Positions 28,971 through 38,825 of a DNA stretch of 64,000 bases are shown piece after piece. The notes beneath the pieces are model-generated. The model saw only the letters and a list, made by a program, of their open reading frames with translations. It was not told the origin of the DNA and did no database searches. Made by a program: the position numbers and the translations under genes. The DNA comes from Chitinophaga pinensis. Lineage in GTDB: Bacteria > Bacteroidota > Bacteroidia > Chitinophagales > Chitinophagaceae. The stretch's first letter is position 1; every line of letters starts with the position of its first letter. The stretch lies in the NCBI RefSeq assembly GCF_007896845.1, contig NZ_VOHS01000006.1, forward strand, positions 62,001-126,000. The letters run 5' to 3'.

Positions 28971-29846
28971 TCACGCTTCTTTCAGTCTTAATTCGTTCTT
29001 ATATTCCTTCGGTGTTTTACCAACAATCTCTTTGAAAAAGCGGTTGAAGTTGGAAAGGTTCTTAAATCCACAGGAATAGGCGATTTCTGCAATAGACCAG
29101 TCTTCTTCTGTCAGTCGTTTACAGGCATGGCCGATACGTACCTCATTGAGAAACTGTACAAAAGACTTCTTCGTACGGTTCTTAAAGAAACGGCAGAATG
29201 ACTGTGGAGAAAGGTTGGTAATGCTGGCTACATCCTGCAGGGATATTTCTTTGGAGAAATTACCCATCACATACTTGAATACTTCATCAATCTTGTGGTT
29301 GTCTTTGGCATTGAAGGCATGTGAATAACCTGTGCTGGCGAGGTACTGCACGTCTTTTGTCTCCGCCAGTATCTTAAGGATACTGAGCAGGGAGATAATA
29401 CGTTCCAGTCCTTCCTTTTTAGGCAGGGATAATATGTGTTCTTTCAGCAGGTCGTAGGTTGGTCCCAGTATTTTCATACCGCGTTGCGCTCTATGAAAGA
29501 GATCTGTGAGTGACTTGGTTTCCGGCAGACCATAAAATTTCTCTCCGAAGATATCTTTCGGGAAATAGATCACTACTGACCTTGCTTTCAGCTGATCGTT
29601 ATTTTTGTGGTAGCTTTCATCATTATACCATACGTGTGGAATATGTGGCCCCAGAAATACCATGTCGCCTACATCAAAACTTTCAATGCTGTCTCCCACG
29701 ATCCTCTTACCATTACTTTCCATCACGAATACCAGTTCGCATTCCGGATGAAAGTGAAACGGTGTATTGAAATAAGGATCACATCGCTCAATGATGGTGA
29801 TCTGATTGTCGGCAAATGCCCCCACTTTTATAAGTATGGGTTTCAT
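28971..29846 (-). CDS. AraC-family transcriptional regulator with N-terminal cupin domain
   Basis: 291 residues. The N-terminus is a cupin sensor (PYFNTPFHFHPECELVFVMES, VGDMVFLGPHIPHVWYND). The C-terminal 100 residues hold the two helix-turn-helix motifs of the AraC family (SLQDVASITNLSPQSFCRFF and SIAEIAYSCGFKNLSNFNRF). Proteins of this type usually bind a sugar or other small ligand in the cupin and activate nearby catabolic genes. It is divergent from the LacI-type gene across 283 nt. Which of the flanking SusCD sets it controls cannot be read from the sequence. Confidence 0.9.
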   Translation of the reverse strand: MKPILIKVGAFADNQITIIERCDPYFNTPFHFHPECELVFVMESNGKRIVGDSIESFDVGDMVFLGPHIPHVWYNDESYHKNNDQLKARSVVIYFPKDIFGEKFYGLPETKSLTDLFHRAQRGMKILGPTYDLLKEHILSLPKKEGLERIISLLSILKILAETKDVQYLASTGYSHAFNAKDNHKIDEVFKYVMGNFSKEISLQDVASITNLSPQSFCRFFKNRTKKSFVQFLNEVRIGHACKRLTEEDWSIAEIAYSCGFKNLSNFNRFFKEIVGKTPKEYKNELRLKEA

Positions 29847-30068
29847 GTAATTATAAATTTAAACTTCCCTTTAACCCTGTAATGACTCTCGAAATAGTAG
29901 TAAACACTATCCTGGTATATGACCCCTGCCATAATATGCCGGCAGTAATTAAAATCCCCCTGACAGAACTTTTCCTCAGAAAGTGCCAAATTATCAAATT
30001 TTGGTTAAAAAAGCATCATTTATTCGTAATAATCACATTGAAAAAATACGGCCCCTGCTATTATTTTA

Positions 30069-30100
30069 TTTGGCAATCTGCACTTAAGATTCTAATTTTC
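30069..30100 (+). promoter_or_regulatory. Candidate promoter of the LacI-type gene
   Basis: TTTG at 30069-30072 is followed after 20 nt by TAATTTTC at 30093-30100. This matches the TTTG-N19-TAnnTTTG pattern with one mismatch in the last base. It lies 29 nt before the GTG start at 30130. The rest of the 283-nt divergent region is A/T-rich without other clear signals. Confidence 0.35.
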
Positions 30101-30129
30101 TAACGAATATCAAACCAAATCTGAATTTC

Positions 30130-31167
30130 GTGAAAGGAATATCCATTAAAGATATTGCCCAAGAGGCAGGTGTTTCTCCTACAACAGTTTCTTTTGTATT
30201 GAACGGTAAAGGCAAAGAAAAAAGAATCAGTGAACAGGTCAGCAAAAGGATCCTGAAAATAGCTGGAAAACTGAAATATAAGCCCAACCAGCTTGCCAGA
30301 GGGTTACGCACCGGCAAAACGAAAACTATCGGATTAATGGTCGAAGATATCGCCAACATCTTTTTTGCCAATGTTGCCAAAGTGGTAGAAGACGAAGCGG
30401 ATAAGTTTGGTTATAAAGTGCTTTTCGGTAGTACGGAAGACAATGAAGAGAAAGCCAAAGGTCTGCTTGAGGTACTTCGTTACCGTCAGGTAGATGGTTA
30501 TATTATCACCCCTACGCTCAATCTTGATAAGGAAATTGCCGCCCTCCAGAAGCCGGTTGTGCTGATGGACCGTTACTTTCCCAATATTGCCGATTCTAAC
30601 TATGTAGTAGTAGATAACTTTCAGGGAGCCTATACGGCTGTCAGTCATCTTGTAGAACAGGGGTATAAAAAGATCGGTATTATCACCACTACTTCCGCTC
30701 AGATACAGATGCAACAGCGTCTGGATGGGTTTGTAGATGCTTTGAAGAAACATGATCTTCCCGCCGGTAAGAATGTAATCAAACGCCTCCCTTTTGACCT
30801 TGACAGGGCAGGATTTATTCAGGAAATTACCCAGTACCTACAGCAAAACAAAGACCTTGATGCCTTGTTTTTTGCTACTAACTATCTGGGTATCTGTGGT
30901 ATTGAAAGCATCCGTTCTATCGGATTACATATCGGTACAGACATAGGCATGGTCAGTTTCGACGATCATGACATTTTCCGTCTGCATAGTCCTTCTATCA
31001 CCTGCGTAGCACAGCCGGTAGAAGAAATAGGCCGTCGTCTGATACATATGCTGATCGCAGAACTGGAACATAGCACTGAAGTAAGTGAACCACAACATGT
31101 TGTACTGTCTCTCGAACTCAGAAAGAGAGAATCATCTATGCCGGCAGTTCACCATGTGAACGCCTGA
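30130..31167 (+). CDS. LacI-family transcriptional repressor
   Basis: 345 residues starting with GTG. The N-terminal helix-turn-helix (SIKDIAQEAGVSPTTVSFVL) and hinge helix (YKPNQLARGLRTGKTKTIGL) are typical, and the rest is a periplasmic-binding-protein-like sensor domain (FANVAKVVEDEADKFGYKVL, AMVSFDDHD-type ligand region seen as GMVSFDDHDIF). LacI repressors leave the DNA when a sugar or nucleoside binds. The SusCD pair at 31654-36682 follows in the same direction, and its leader holds a CG-centred palindrome of the LacI operator type. That pair is therefore the likely target. Confidence 0.93.
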   Translation: MKGISIKDIAQEAGVSPTTVSFVLNGKGKEKRISEQVSKRILKIAGKLKYKPNQLARGLRTGKTKTIGLMVEDIANIFFANVAKVVEDEADKFGYKVLFGSTEDNEEKAKGLLEVLRYRQVDGYIITPTLNLDKEIAALQKPVVLMDRYFPNIADSNYVVVDNFQGAYTAVSHLVEQGYKKIGIITTTSAQIQMQQRLDGFVDALKKHDLPAGKNVIKRLPFDLDRAGFIQEITQYLQQNKDLDALFFATNYLGICGIESIRSIGLHIGTDIGMVSFDDHDIFRLHSPSITCVAQPVEEIGRRLIHMLIAELEHSTEVSEPQHVVLSLELRKRESSMPAVHHVNA

Positions 31168-31344
31168 TTCCACGAGCCACGATATGGGATGTCTGATACT
31201 ATGCTAGCATTTATTATATCAATTTTCAAAAAACAAGGTATTTCCACATAGCTTTTTTATGGTTCCAACATTTCATGGTCATTTCATGTTATAGTTTTAT
31301 ATTTTGCGTGTATTACTACTCAGGAATATAACATCATTGTGTCA

Positions 31345-31407
31345 TTTGATTAGCGCGGAACTACTGTATTTTTACCGAACTGTAAGCGAGAACAACTAAA
31401 ACGTTTT
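31345..31407 (+). promoter_or_regulatory. Candidate promoter and LacI-type operator in the SusCD leader
   Basis: TTTG at 31345-31348 and TATTTTTA at 31367-31374 are 18 nt apart, fitting the Bacteroidota promoter with one mismatch. The palindrome AAAACGTTTT at 31398-31407 has the central CG of LacI-family operators and lies just after the predicted start point, where a repressor would block transcription. The leader to the SusC ATG at 31654 would be about 270 nt. The remaining part of this 486-nt gap (31168-31653) is A/T-rich, with nothing else I recognise. Confidence 0.4.
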
Positions 31408-31653
31408 TATAGCATCTGCTCTGGCAGGAAAACGTCATCAACAATATTTAAATCAACTGGAACTAAATCATTCCACCAACTAATTATTCAGGACTCGGGA
31501 AATTTTCTAAATAATTAATTAACAAAACAGAGGGACAGAAACACGGAAAAACAAACGGGAGCTGCTTAGCTGTATGCAACTTTTGCATATCAGTTTAACT
31601 GGTTGCATTGTCATATTTTTTATTATCCACATTCATCATCAATCTATCGAACT

Positions 31654-34600
31654 ATGAGAAGATTACTGATCTTTTTATCGCTATTCCTATGCGTATGCTT
31701 CAATGTGTCCGCTCAGGATAAACAAGCGGTATCAGGTACTATCAGAGACGCAGACGGCAGTCCGCTGCCAGGCATTACGATCCTCGAAAAAGGCACTAAA
31801 AACGGCGCGCTTACAGATGCGGCCGGATCTTTCAAATTACAGGTAAACCCCAAAGCTGTGCTGGTAATTTCCGGAATCGGTTTTATCTCACAGGAAATAG
31901 CCGTAAATGGCAACTCCAGCCTAAATGTAAGTCTGGTAGTAGATAACAAAAACCTCGGTGAAGTAGTAGTAACTGCATTGGGTATCAAACGTGAAAAGAA
32001 ATCACTGGGTTATGCACTGCAGGAATTAAGTGGTGACAAACTGGTGGAAGCAAGAGAATCCAACCTGGCAAATGCATTGACTGGTAAAGTATCTGGTCTG
32101 CAGGTATTACGCTCCAGTAATGGTCCTGCCGGTTCTACAAAGATCACGCTGCGTGGTAACAACTCCCTGACCGGAACTAACCAGCCGCTGATTGTCGTAG
32201 ATGGTATTCCGTTAGATAACTTCACCGGTGCCACCAATAACGATTACTGGAACCCTTCCAAAGACATGGGTAACGGTCTTGCTGACGTTAACCCTGAAGA
32301 CATTGAGACAATGTCAGTGCTGAAAGGACCTTCTGCTGCTGCATTGTACGGTTCCCGTGCAGGTAATGGCGTTATCCTCATCACCACTAAAACAGGTAGA
32401 AAACAGAAAGGTGCAGGTATCACTTACAGTTCTCAGGTAGGTTTCTCTGAAATCTTTGCCAGCCCTGACAGACAAAATACTTTTGCTCAGGGTAGTGAAG
32501 GTGTTTTCGATCCATTGTCCGGTAGCAGCTGGGGACCAGCGATCGATGGTCGTAGCGTAACAGACTGGTCAGGTAAACAAACAACCCTGCAGTCTTATGA
32601 CAACGTGAAGAACTACTTCGATAAAGGATTGAACTTCAAAAACACAATTTCCTTTCAACAGCAGGTAAGTGAAGGTACTTCTATCTATACCTCTATTACA
32701 CACCTGACTGACAAAGGTATCATCCCTGGCAGTAAACTGAACCGTACCAACCTGACTGCACGTGCAGTATCCCGTTTTGGTGCCAACAAACGCTGGACCA
32801 GCGATACCAAAGTACAGTACATCAATTCAAAGGCAAACAACCGCCCTCAGAATGGTGATAATACCGGTAACGTATTCCGTACACTTTATGCACTGCCAAG
32901 CAATATTGATATAAGAGATTTCAGCGCTGCTAAAAGAGAGAACGGTAAAATGTTATGGTTTGGTTCCGGAAATGCAGTAAACCCATACTGGGGCAAGCTG
33001 TATGACCTGAACGAAGATATCAGAGACCGTTTCCTGATGACAGGATCATTGAAATATGATTTCACTTCATGGTTAAACGCTGAGTTGAAAGCAGGTGCTG
33101 ATATTTATGGTACCAATGCAGAAGCAAAACGTTATGCAGGTAGTCCATCTCCGGCAAACGGTAGCTACAACCGCACTAAAGAAACCTTCTCTGAAGTAAA
33201 CTACAGTGCATTGCTGACTGCCCGCAAAGACAATCTGTTTGGTAAACTCGGTGGTGCAATCACAGCAGGTGGTAACCTGATGAAGCAGCAACGTGACCGT
33301 CTGGAGGCGAATGTGGGTGAACTGCAGATCCCTGACTTCTTCTTCCTGAACAACGGCCGTTCTAATCCAACGCTTACGCCGCTTTCAACTGAGAAGAGAA
33401 TCAATTCCGTATATGGTTCAATCGGTGCAAACTGGGACGCTTACTGGTTCGTAGACGTAACATTACGTAACGACTGGTCTTCTGCATTGAGCAAAGCTAA
33501 CAGATCTTATTTCTATCCATCTGTGAGCACTTCCCTCATCGTGACAGACATGATCAGTCACATGGGTGGCGAGATGCCTAAGTGGATATCATACGGTAAA
33601 GTACGTGCGTCTTATGCAATGGTAGGTAATGACCTTGCTCCTTACAGCCTGTACAATACCTATGATGTAAGTAAAGATCCTAACGGCAACACTGTTGTTA
33701 AAAGAAAGAACACCCTGTTCGATCCTACTGTAAAAAGTGAGCTGATTAAATCCGCAGAAGTTGGTGCTGAACTGAAATTGTTCAACAACCGTCTGGGTGT
33801 TGACTTCGCATGGTATAAATCCAATGCTACCCGTCAGCTGATTGATCTGCCAATGGATCCGCTGAGTGGTTATTCCTTCAGAAAGATTAATGCAGGTGAT
33901 ATCGAGAATACAGGTATTGAGTTGATGCTGAATGCCCGTCTGATTGATAATCCTTCTGGCTTATCATGGGATATGGGTGCGAACTTCTCCAACAACAAGA
34001 ACACTGTGAAATCAATTTCTCCGGATATTTCCCTGTATTCTTTGGGTGGATTTGATGATGTACAGATCTATGCAGCAGCTGGCCAGAAATATGGTGAGAT
34101 CTGGGGTACTGCATACCAGAGAGTAACAGATCCTGCGAGCCCTGCTTTCGGTAAACAGATCGTTAGCGCAAGTGGTTATCCTCTGGCTACCAGTGATAAA
34201 GTAAGATTAGGTAATCAACAGCCAAGTGCAATGCTGGGTATCTCCAACACCTTCTACTACAAGAACCTGTCTATGGGCTTCCAGGTAGATGGCCGTTTCG
34301 GTGGTAAGATGTTCTCCGGTACCCTGTCTTCTTTACAGAGAGGTGGTGCAGCTGCAGAAACTGTTGTGAACGGAAAACGTGATCCGATCGTAGTAGATGG
34401 TGTTGTATACAATGATGCAACCAAAACATACGATCAGAATACTGTAGCGGTTAATCCTCAGCAATATTGGGTGGATGGTATCAACGTAAGAAACGTAGGT
34501 ATCGTAGAAGCTAACCTGTACGATGCTTCTAACATTCGTCTGAGAAATTTGAATATCGCTTACAATCTGCCTTCTAAATTACTGTCAAAAACACTGGTAC

Positions 34601-34770
34601 AGAGAGCAACTGTAGGTTTGTCCTGCACAAACGTATGGCTCATTTCCAGCCACATGAAAGGTATAGATCCTGAGTCTGTATATGCGACCAACACGAATGC
34701 TATAGGTTTCGAAGCTGGTAGTGCGCCTACTTCCCGCACTTTCCTGTTCAACGTATCTATTGGTTTCTAA
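31654..34770 (+). CDS. SusC/RagA-family TonB-dependent outer-membrane receptor
   Basis: 1038 residues from the ATG at 31654, chosen because it starts a clean signal peptide (MRRLLIFLSLFLCVCFNVSA). An in-frame ATG 51 nt upstream would bury it. The carboxypeptidase-like domain (VSGTIRDADGSPLPGITILE), plug (VVVTALGIKREKKSLGYAL) and SusC barrel follow, ending in LFNVSIGF. It has no STN domain, so control is likely transcriptional, by the upstream LacI-type repressor. The partner SusD starts 19 nt later and a strong terminator closes the pair. The transported ligand is unknown. Confidence 0.94.
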   Translation: MRRLLIFLSLFLCVCFNVSAQDKQAVSGTIRDADGSPLPGITILEKGTKNGALTDAAGSFKLQVNPKAVLVISGIGFISQEIAVNGNSSLNVSLVVDNKNLGEVVVTALGIKREKKSLGYALQELSGDKLVEARESNLANALTGKVSGLQVLRSSNGPAGSTKITLRGNNSLTGTNQPLIVVDGIPLDNFTGATNNDYWNPSKDMGNGLADVNPEDIETMSVLKGPSAAALYGSRAGNGVILITTKTGRKQKGAGITYSSQVGFSEIFASPDRQNTFAQGSEGVFDPLSGSSWGPAIDGRSVTDWSGKQTTLQSYDNVKNYFDKGLNFKNTISFQQQVSEGTSIYTSITHLTDKGIIPGSKLNRTNLTARAVSRFGANKRWTSDTKVQYINSKANNRPQNGDNTGNVFRTLYALPSNIDIRDFSAAKRENGKMLWFGSGNAVNPYWGKLYDLNEDIRDRFLMTGSLKYDFTSWLNAELKAGADIYGTNAEAKRYAGSPSPANGSYNRTKETFSEVNYSALLTARKDNLFGKLGGAITAGGNLMKQQRDRLEANVGELQIPDFFFLNNGRSNPTLTPLSTEKRINSVYGSIGANWDAYWFVDVTLRNDWSSALSKANRSYFYPSVSTSLIVTDMISHMGGEMPKWISYGKVRASYAMVGNDLAPYSLYNTYDVSKDPNGNTVVKRKNTLFDPTVKSELIKSAEVGAELKLFNNRLGVDFAWYKSNATRQLIDLPMDPLSGYSFRKINAGDIENTGIELMLNARLIDNPSGLSWDMGANFSNNKNTVKSISPDISLYSLGGFDDVQIYAAAGQKYGEIWGTAYQRVTDPASPAFGKQIVSASGYPLATSDKVRLGNQQPSAMLGISNTFYYKNLSMGFQVDGRFGGKMFSGTLSSLQRGGAAAETVVNGKRDPIVVDGVVYNDATKTYDQNTVAVNPQQYWVDGINVRNVGIVEANLYDASNIRLRNLNIAYNLPSKLLSKTLVQRATVGLSCTNVWLISSHMKGIDPESVYATNTNAIGFEAGSAPTSRTFLFNVSIGF

Positions 34771-34789
34771 CTGCTGAAAAAAAGAATTT

Positions 34790-36682
34790 ATGAAAAGTAT
34801 AATAAAGAGTGCTTGTATATTAATGGCCGGTAGCATGCTGTTTCAGTCATGCTCCAAATTTGAGGAGATCAACAACGATCCGAACTCCGCAAGCGAAAGT
34901 CAGATAGAGGTTGAATATGCGATCAACGGTGCAATTACCGGTGCGCAGATGAACCCGGATGTGGCAGAAAGATCTTTCGTGCTCTATTGGAAAACTGCAG
35001 GTCGTCAGCACAGACAGGGCGGTTTATCCAGCGGTGGCTATGATGATGGCTGGACAACAGCATATTACAATCAGGTGTCCGGCTGGCTGAATGGAGTGAA
35101 CCTGGCAGCGCAACTGGCAGAATCAAGAATTGCGGCTAATACTGCAAAACCATACACCAAAAACCTCTTACAGGTTGCGCGTATCTGGCGTGCTTACCTG
35201 CTGAGCGAGGCGTCTGATAACTTCGGTCCTATGCCTATTGAAGGTTTTCAGGGTAAGAATCCAACTTTCTCCAGTGTGAAAGATGTGTATTACTATGCAC
35301 TGAAAGAACTGACCGAAGCAGTAGCAGCGATTGATGAATCTGTAGTAAATGCAGATGGACTGGATAAATTCGATCCTGCATATGGCTACGATTATAAAAA
35401 ATGGAAACGTTATGCCAACTCACTGCGTATGCGTCTGGCAATGCGTTTATCAGAAGTAGACGGAGCAAAAGCAAAAACAGAATTTGAAGCAGCTGCAGCT
35501 TCAGGTATGCTGATCACTGATGCTGATCAGACTTTTAAAGTGCAGGAAAAAGAAGGCTGGGATGACCTGACAGGTGTAATGAGCCGTGAATGGAATGCAC
35601 AGCTGTTGTCAGCCACACTGAACAATCTCTATATTGGTCTGGGTGGTATTACCTCCGAACAGCAGCTGCCTGATTCGCTGCATGCTTTTATCAAGGATGC
35701 TGATTATCTGGGTCTGAAGTTTGCTAATCACATGGCTTCAATGTCTAACGAACCAACGATCGGTTACTGGTTTGATGGTTTGCATAAAACAATGGATCCA
35801 CGTGCCTATAAAGCGTTTATCATACCGGGTCAGTTCAATAACCCTGACTTCTCTTTTTATCCAAGCTATACTAACGATGCGAGAACAGTAAAACGTAGTA
35901 TGGATGGTTATGGCGAAGTTGACGCGACATTCACATGGAATGCTTCTACCACAGGTGACTGGGGTGAGAAAGGTGCGAAGAACTTCCTGTTCACTTATCC
36001 GGGTACCAACCCTCGTCTGGCACAGCGTTTCAGAAACAGTAAAAATCAGCGTATTTTCTTTGCTCCATGGGAAACTTACTTCCTGATGGCAGAAGCTGCT
36101 GTAAAAGGCTGGACTACACCAGTATCTGCACAGGCGGCATATGAGACAGGTATCGCAAAAAGTTTTGAATACTGGGGTGTAACCGAATTCCTCGGAGCTT
36201 ACCTGACTTCTACTGCTTACAATAACGTAGGTACTTCTGTAAGCTGGGGACATAATGCAGAACCTCCTGCAACACATGCCATGAGCTACATCGATGCTTA
36301 TACCAAAGCACCGGGTACTGCCAACATCCTTTATCCTTCCAACACACTGTATAAAGGTGGTACTGTGAAGAACGACGCGTTGACCAAGATCATTACGCAG
36401 AAATTTATTGCACAAGTGCCCTGGTTGCCACTGGAATCATGGAACGATCAACGTAGACTTGGTCTGCCGTTCTATGAGAATCCGGCGATTGAACGTCCGC
36501 TGCCAAACCTGCCAGGCCTGACTGCCAGCAATTATATGACCAGCGACATCAAGTTCTTCCCACAGCGTATCAGATACCCAAGCAGTCTGTCTAACAGCAA
36601 CCCTGCCGGTTATGCAGCAGCGGTTTCTCTCCTCGGAGGATCAGATGCTGTACTGACACCGCTCTGGTGGGCTAAGCACTAA
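34790..36682 (+). CDS. SusD/RagB-family outer-membrane lipoprotein
   Basis: 630 residues, about 100 longer than the other SusD proteins here. The lipoprotein signal is LMAGSMLFQSCSKFEE (acylated Cys21). The SusD motif WKRYANSLRMRLAMRLSEVD is present, and the protein ends in LTPLWWAKH, so it belongs to the SusD-like_2 branch. The extra length lies in the middle and C-terminal part (about 290-560) and could enlarge the ligand site. It is the surface lid for the SusC encoded 19 nt upstream. The intrinsic terminator at 36700 follows. Confidence 0.9.
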   Translation: MKSIIKSACILMAGSMLFQSCSKFEEINNDPNSASESQIEVEYAINGAITGAQMNPDVAERSFVLYWKTAGRQHRQGGLSSGGYDDGWTTAYYNQVSGWLNGVNLAAQLAESRIAANTAKPYTKNLLQVARIWRAYLLSEASDNFGPMPIEGFQGKNPTFSSVKDVYYYALKELTEAVAAIDESVVNADGLDKFDPAYGYDYKKWKRYANSLRMRLAMRLSEVDGAKAKTEFEAAAASGMLITDADQTFKVQEKEGWDDLTGVMSREWNAQLLSATLNNLYIGLGGITSEQQLPDSLHAFIKDADYLGLKFANHMASMSNEPTIGYWFDGLHKTMDPRAYKAFIIPGQFNNPDFSFYPSYTNDARTVKRSMDGYGEVDATFTWNASTTGDWGEKGAKNFLFTYPGTNPRLAQRFRNSKNQRIFFAPWETYFLMAEAAVKGWTTPVSAQAAYETGIAKSFEYWGVTEFLGAYLTSTAYNNVGTSVSWGHNAEPPATHAMSYIDAYTKAPGTANILYPSNTLYKGGTVKNDALTKIITQKFIAQVPWLPLESWNDQRRLGLPFYENPAIERPLPNLPGLTASNYMTSDIKFFPQRIRYPSSLSNSNPAGYAAAVSLLGGSDAVLTPLWWAKH

Positions 36683-36699
36683 TACTCAAGAGCTATCAG

Positions 36700-36730
36700 A
36701 AAAACTCCATGCATCATGCATGGAGTTTTT
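36700..36730 (+). terminator. Intrinsic terminator after the SusCD pair at 31654-36682
   Basis: AAAAACTCCATGCA and its exact complement with a 3-nt loop TCA, followed by a run of T. It begins 18 nt after the SusD stop, which separates this pair from the redoxin gene. Confidence 0.9.
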
Positions 36731-36891
36731 TTATTACCTGTTTTATTGTATATTGCTTCCACGTGAAAAACAACTAAGGGATTTTATCAACCGGATCATC
36801 TGTAGGAATCTATGAGAGCCTGAGTATTGGTCTTACACCACTCTGCATCATCAACGATCGGATTTATTGTTATGAGAAAACGAAAGCCACT

Positions 36892-37467
36892 ATGCCTAAA
36901 CTACTTGTGTGTGTCCTGTTAACAGGGCTGCTATCCTTACAAACCATTACGACAAATTTGATAGCCGGCACTGGATTTACAACAGGAGGGAGCCTGAAAG
37001 ATTACAACGGAAAAACGCATACCATAAAGCCAAGAGGAAAAGCAGTTGTATACCTGTTCCTTTCACCTGAGTGCCCTTTGTGTAAAAACTATGCCCCCGT
37101 GTTACAGGCGATGCAGCAGAAATATCCTGAAATACAATTTTATGGTATCGTGAGCGGAAAAACGTTTACAAAAGAAATTGTTGCAGCATACGCTAAAGAT
37201 TACAAGATCACTTTTCCTATACTGATGGATCCGGATAAACATGCAGCAGCATCATTAAGAGCAACGGTTACGCCGGAAGCACTGCTGATAGGTGAGAACG
37301 GACGTGAATATTACAGAGGACTGATTGATGACTGGGTAACCGGTCTGGGTACCAAACGTGCAAAAGCAACAAAGCTGTACCTGGCGCTGGCGATTGAAAA
37401 CCTCTTGTCAGGAAGTGACCTGACATATGCTACACAACCAATAGGTTGTCTTATCAGTAACTATTAA
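36892..37467 (+). CDS. Exported redoxin/thioredoxin-like protein, partner of the haem-copper monooxygenase-like gene
   Basis: 191 residues. A signal-like N-terminus (LLVCVLLTGLLSLQTITTNL) is followed by a thioredoxin fold with the active site SPECPLCKNYAP (CxxC at residues about 63-66) and the cis-Pro region TVTPEALLI. The tail has ATQPIGCLI, an arrangement I recall from larger bacterial proteins in which a redoxin is fused in front of a haem c/copper monooxygenase part. The next gene, 23 nt on, encodes exactly that second part, so a joint role is likely, such as metal or disulfide handling for the enzyme. The two could be halves of one split system. Confidence 0.8.
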   Translation: MPKLLVCVLLTGLLSLQTITTNLIAGTGFTTGGSLKDYNGKTHTIKPRGKAVVYLFLSPECPLCKNYAPVLQAMQQKYPEIQFYGIVSGKTFTKEIVAAYAKDYKITFPILMDPDKHAAASLRATVTPEALLIGENGREYYRGLIDDWVTGLGTKRAKATKLYLALAIENLLSGSDLTYATQPIGCLISNY

Positions 37468-37490
37468 GTCAATATGCCAATCAGGTGAGT

Positions 37491-38825
37491 ATGCGGTGCA
37501 GGGTTGTTATAATTTTACTATCGCTTTTTTTATGGGAGATGCCGGCTGCGTCAGCGCAGAAGATTACGTGGAATCAGCATATAGCGCCGATCATTCACGC
37601 TAATTGCACACCCTGTCATAAAAAAGGAGATGCTGCACCGTTTGAACTGATGACATATGATGATGTTGCCAAAAGGGCCACATTCATAAAACAGGTCACC
37701 CAAAGCAGGTACATGCCGCCATGGAAAGCAGATAGTCACTATGCCTCTTTCGCCAATGAAAGAAGACTGACGGATGAAGAGATTGCCATGATCGCTGAAT
37801 GGGCTGACACTAAAATGCCGAAAGGAAAAGAAACTGCCCGGCAGGAGGAAGTACACTTCGTAGAGGGAACACATTATAACCGCAAACCGGATACTGTACT
37901 GCAGATGCCAAAACCCTTTCATATTCCGGGCGATAACAAAGAACGGTTCATTGTATATAAAATACCGTTCGAGTTAGCCGCCGATATGAATGTGGAAGCG
38001 ATCGAGTTCGTATCCAATAACCGGAAAGTGATCCATCATGCTAATTATGAAATTGATGCAGTGTCTGACCCTGGACTGGATATTTATGCCGGACAGGACT
38101 ATATCAATCTGACAGAAGACGACCGGAACAAGTATGTGCAGTATGTGCCGTTTCGCCAGCATATGATTTACTACGGAGGATGGATTCCAGGCGCTACCTG
38201 TGAATCTTACCCTAAAAATATCGGCTGGATAATGCCTAAGCGGGGTGTCATATTACTGACAGTACACTATGCACCGGTCGGAAAAGATGAAGATAATATC
38301 AGTGGGATTCAGCTGTTTTTTACCAAAACGCCTGTCAAAAGAGAGATCCGGGCTGTAAGTTTCGGATCAGGCGGAGTAGGAGAGAAGGACATCGACCCTT
38401 ACTTTTATATACCGGCGGATGCGGTGAAAACCTTCCGTCTTAAAGTTACAGTGCCTGAAGACCAATCGATCATGTATGTGTGGCCACACATGCACTACAT
38501 CGGAACAAAATTTAAGGCATTTGGCGTTACACCTGCTGGAGACACAGTTAAAATGGTATCAGTAACTGACTGGGACTTCAAATGGCAGGAGGTCTACTGG
38601 TATCGGAAATTATTGAAGTTACCCAAGGGTACGATCATCCATATAGAGGCGACCTACGATAACACCGCTGCTAACCCGGCTAACCCATCGTCGCCACCAC
38701 GGCTGATTTACTCGAACGGAGACATGAAATCGACAGATGAAATGTTAACACTTGTGATGCTTTACCTGACGTATGAGAAAGAAGACGAAACGATTAACCT
38801 AAAAAATGAAAGCAATCTGAAATAG
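37491..38825 (+). CDS. Exported haem c / two-copper type II (PHM-like) monooxygenase-like protein
   Basis: 444 residues from the ATG at 37491; a GTG two codons upstream is possible. The signal peptide is followed by a small cytochrome c-type domain with CTPCH at residues 39-43 and FELMTYDDVAKRA. The rest resembles copper type II ascorbate-dependent monooxygenases (PHM/DBM fold). The likely copper ligands are all visible: His182-His183 (VIHHANY) and His259 (TVHYAPVGK) for one site, and His333-Met-His335 (WPHMHYIG) plus Met418 (DEMLTLV) for the other. PHM-like enzymes hydroxylate C-H bonds with O2; the fused haem could supply electrons. Substrate unknown. A close paralog lies at 44354. Confidence 0.75.
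   Translation: MRCRVVIILLSLFLWEMPAASAQKITWNQHIAPIIHANCTPCHKKGDAAPFELMTYDDVAKRATFIKQVTQSRYMPPWKADSHYASFANERRLTDEEIAMIAEWADTKMPKGKETARQEEVHFVEGTHYNRKPDTVLQMPKPFHIPGDNKERFIVYKIPFELAADMNVEAIEFVSNNRKVIHHANYEIDAVSDPGLDIYAGQDYINLTEDDRNKYVQYVPFRQHMIYYGGWIPGATCESYPKNIGWIMPKRGVILLTVHYAPVGKDEDNISGIQLFFTKTPVKREIRAVSFGSGGVGEKDIDPYFYIPADAVKTFRLKVTVPEDQSIMYVWPHMHYIGTKFKAFGVTPAGDTVKMVSVTDWDFKWQEVYWYRKLLKLPKGTIIHIEATYDNTAANPANPSSPPRLIYSNGDMKSTDEMLTLVMLYLTYEKEDETINLKNESNLK

Noticed and set aside
36872..36922. 16-codon ORF overlapping the redoxin start, considered as a leader peptide
   Set aside because: It has no run of regulatory codons and no attenuator hairpin, and the sequence looks accidental.
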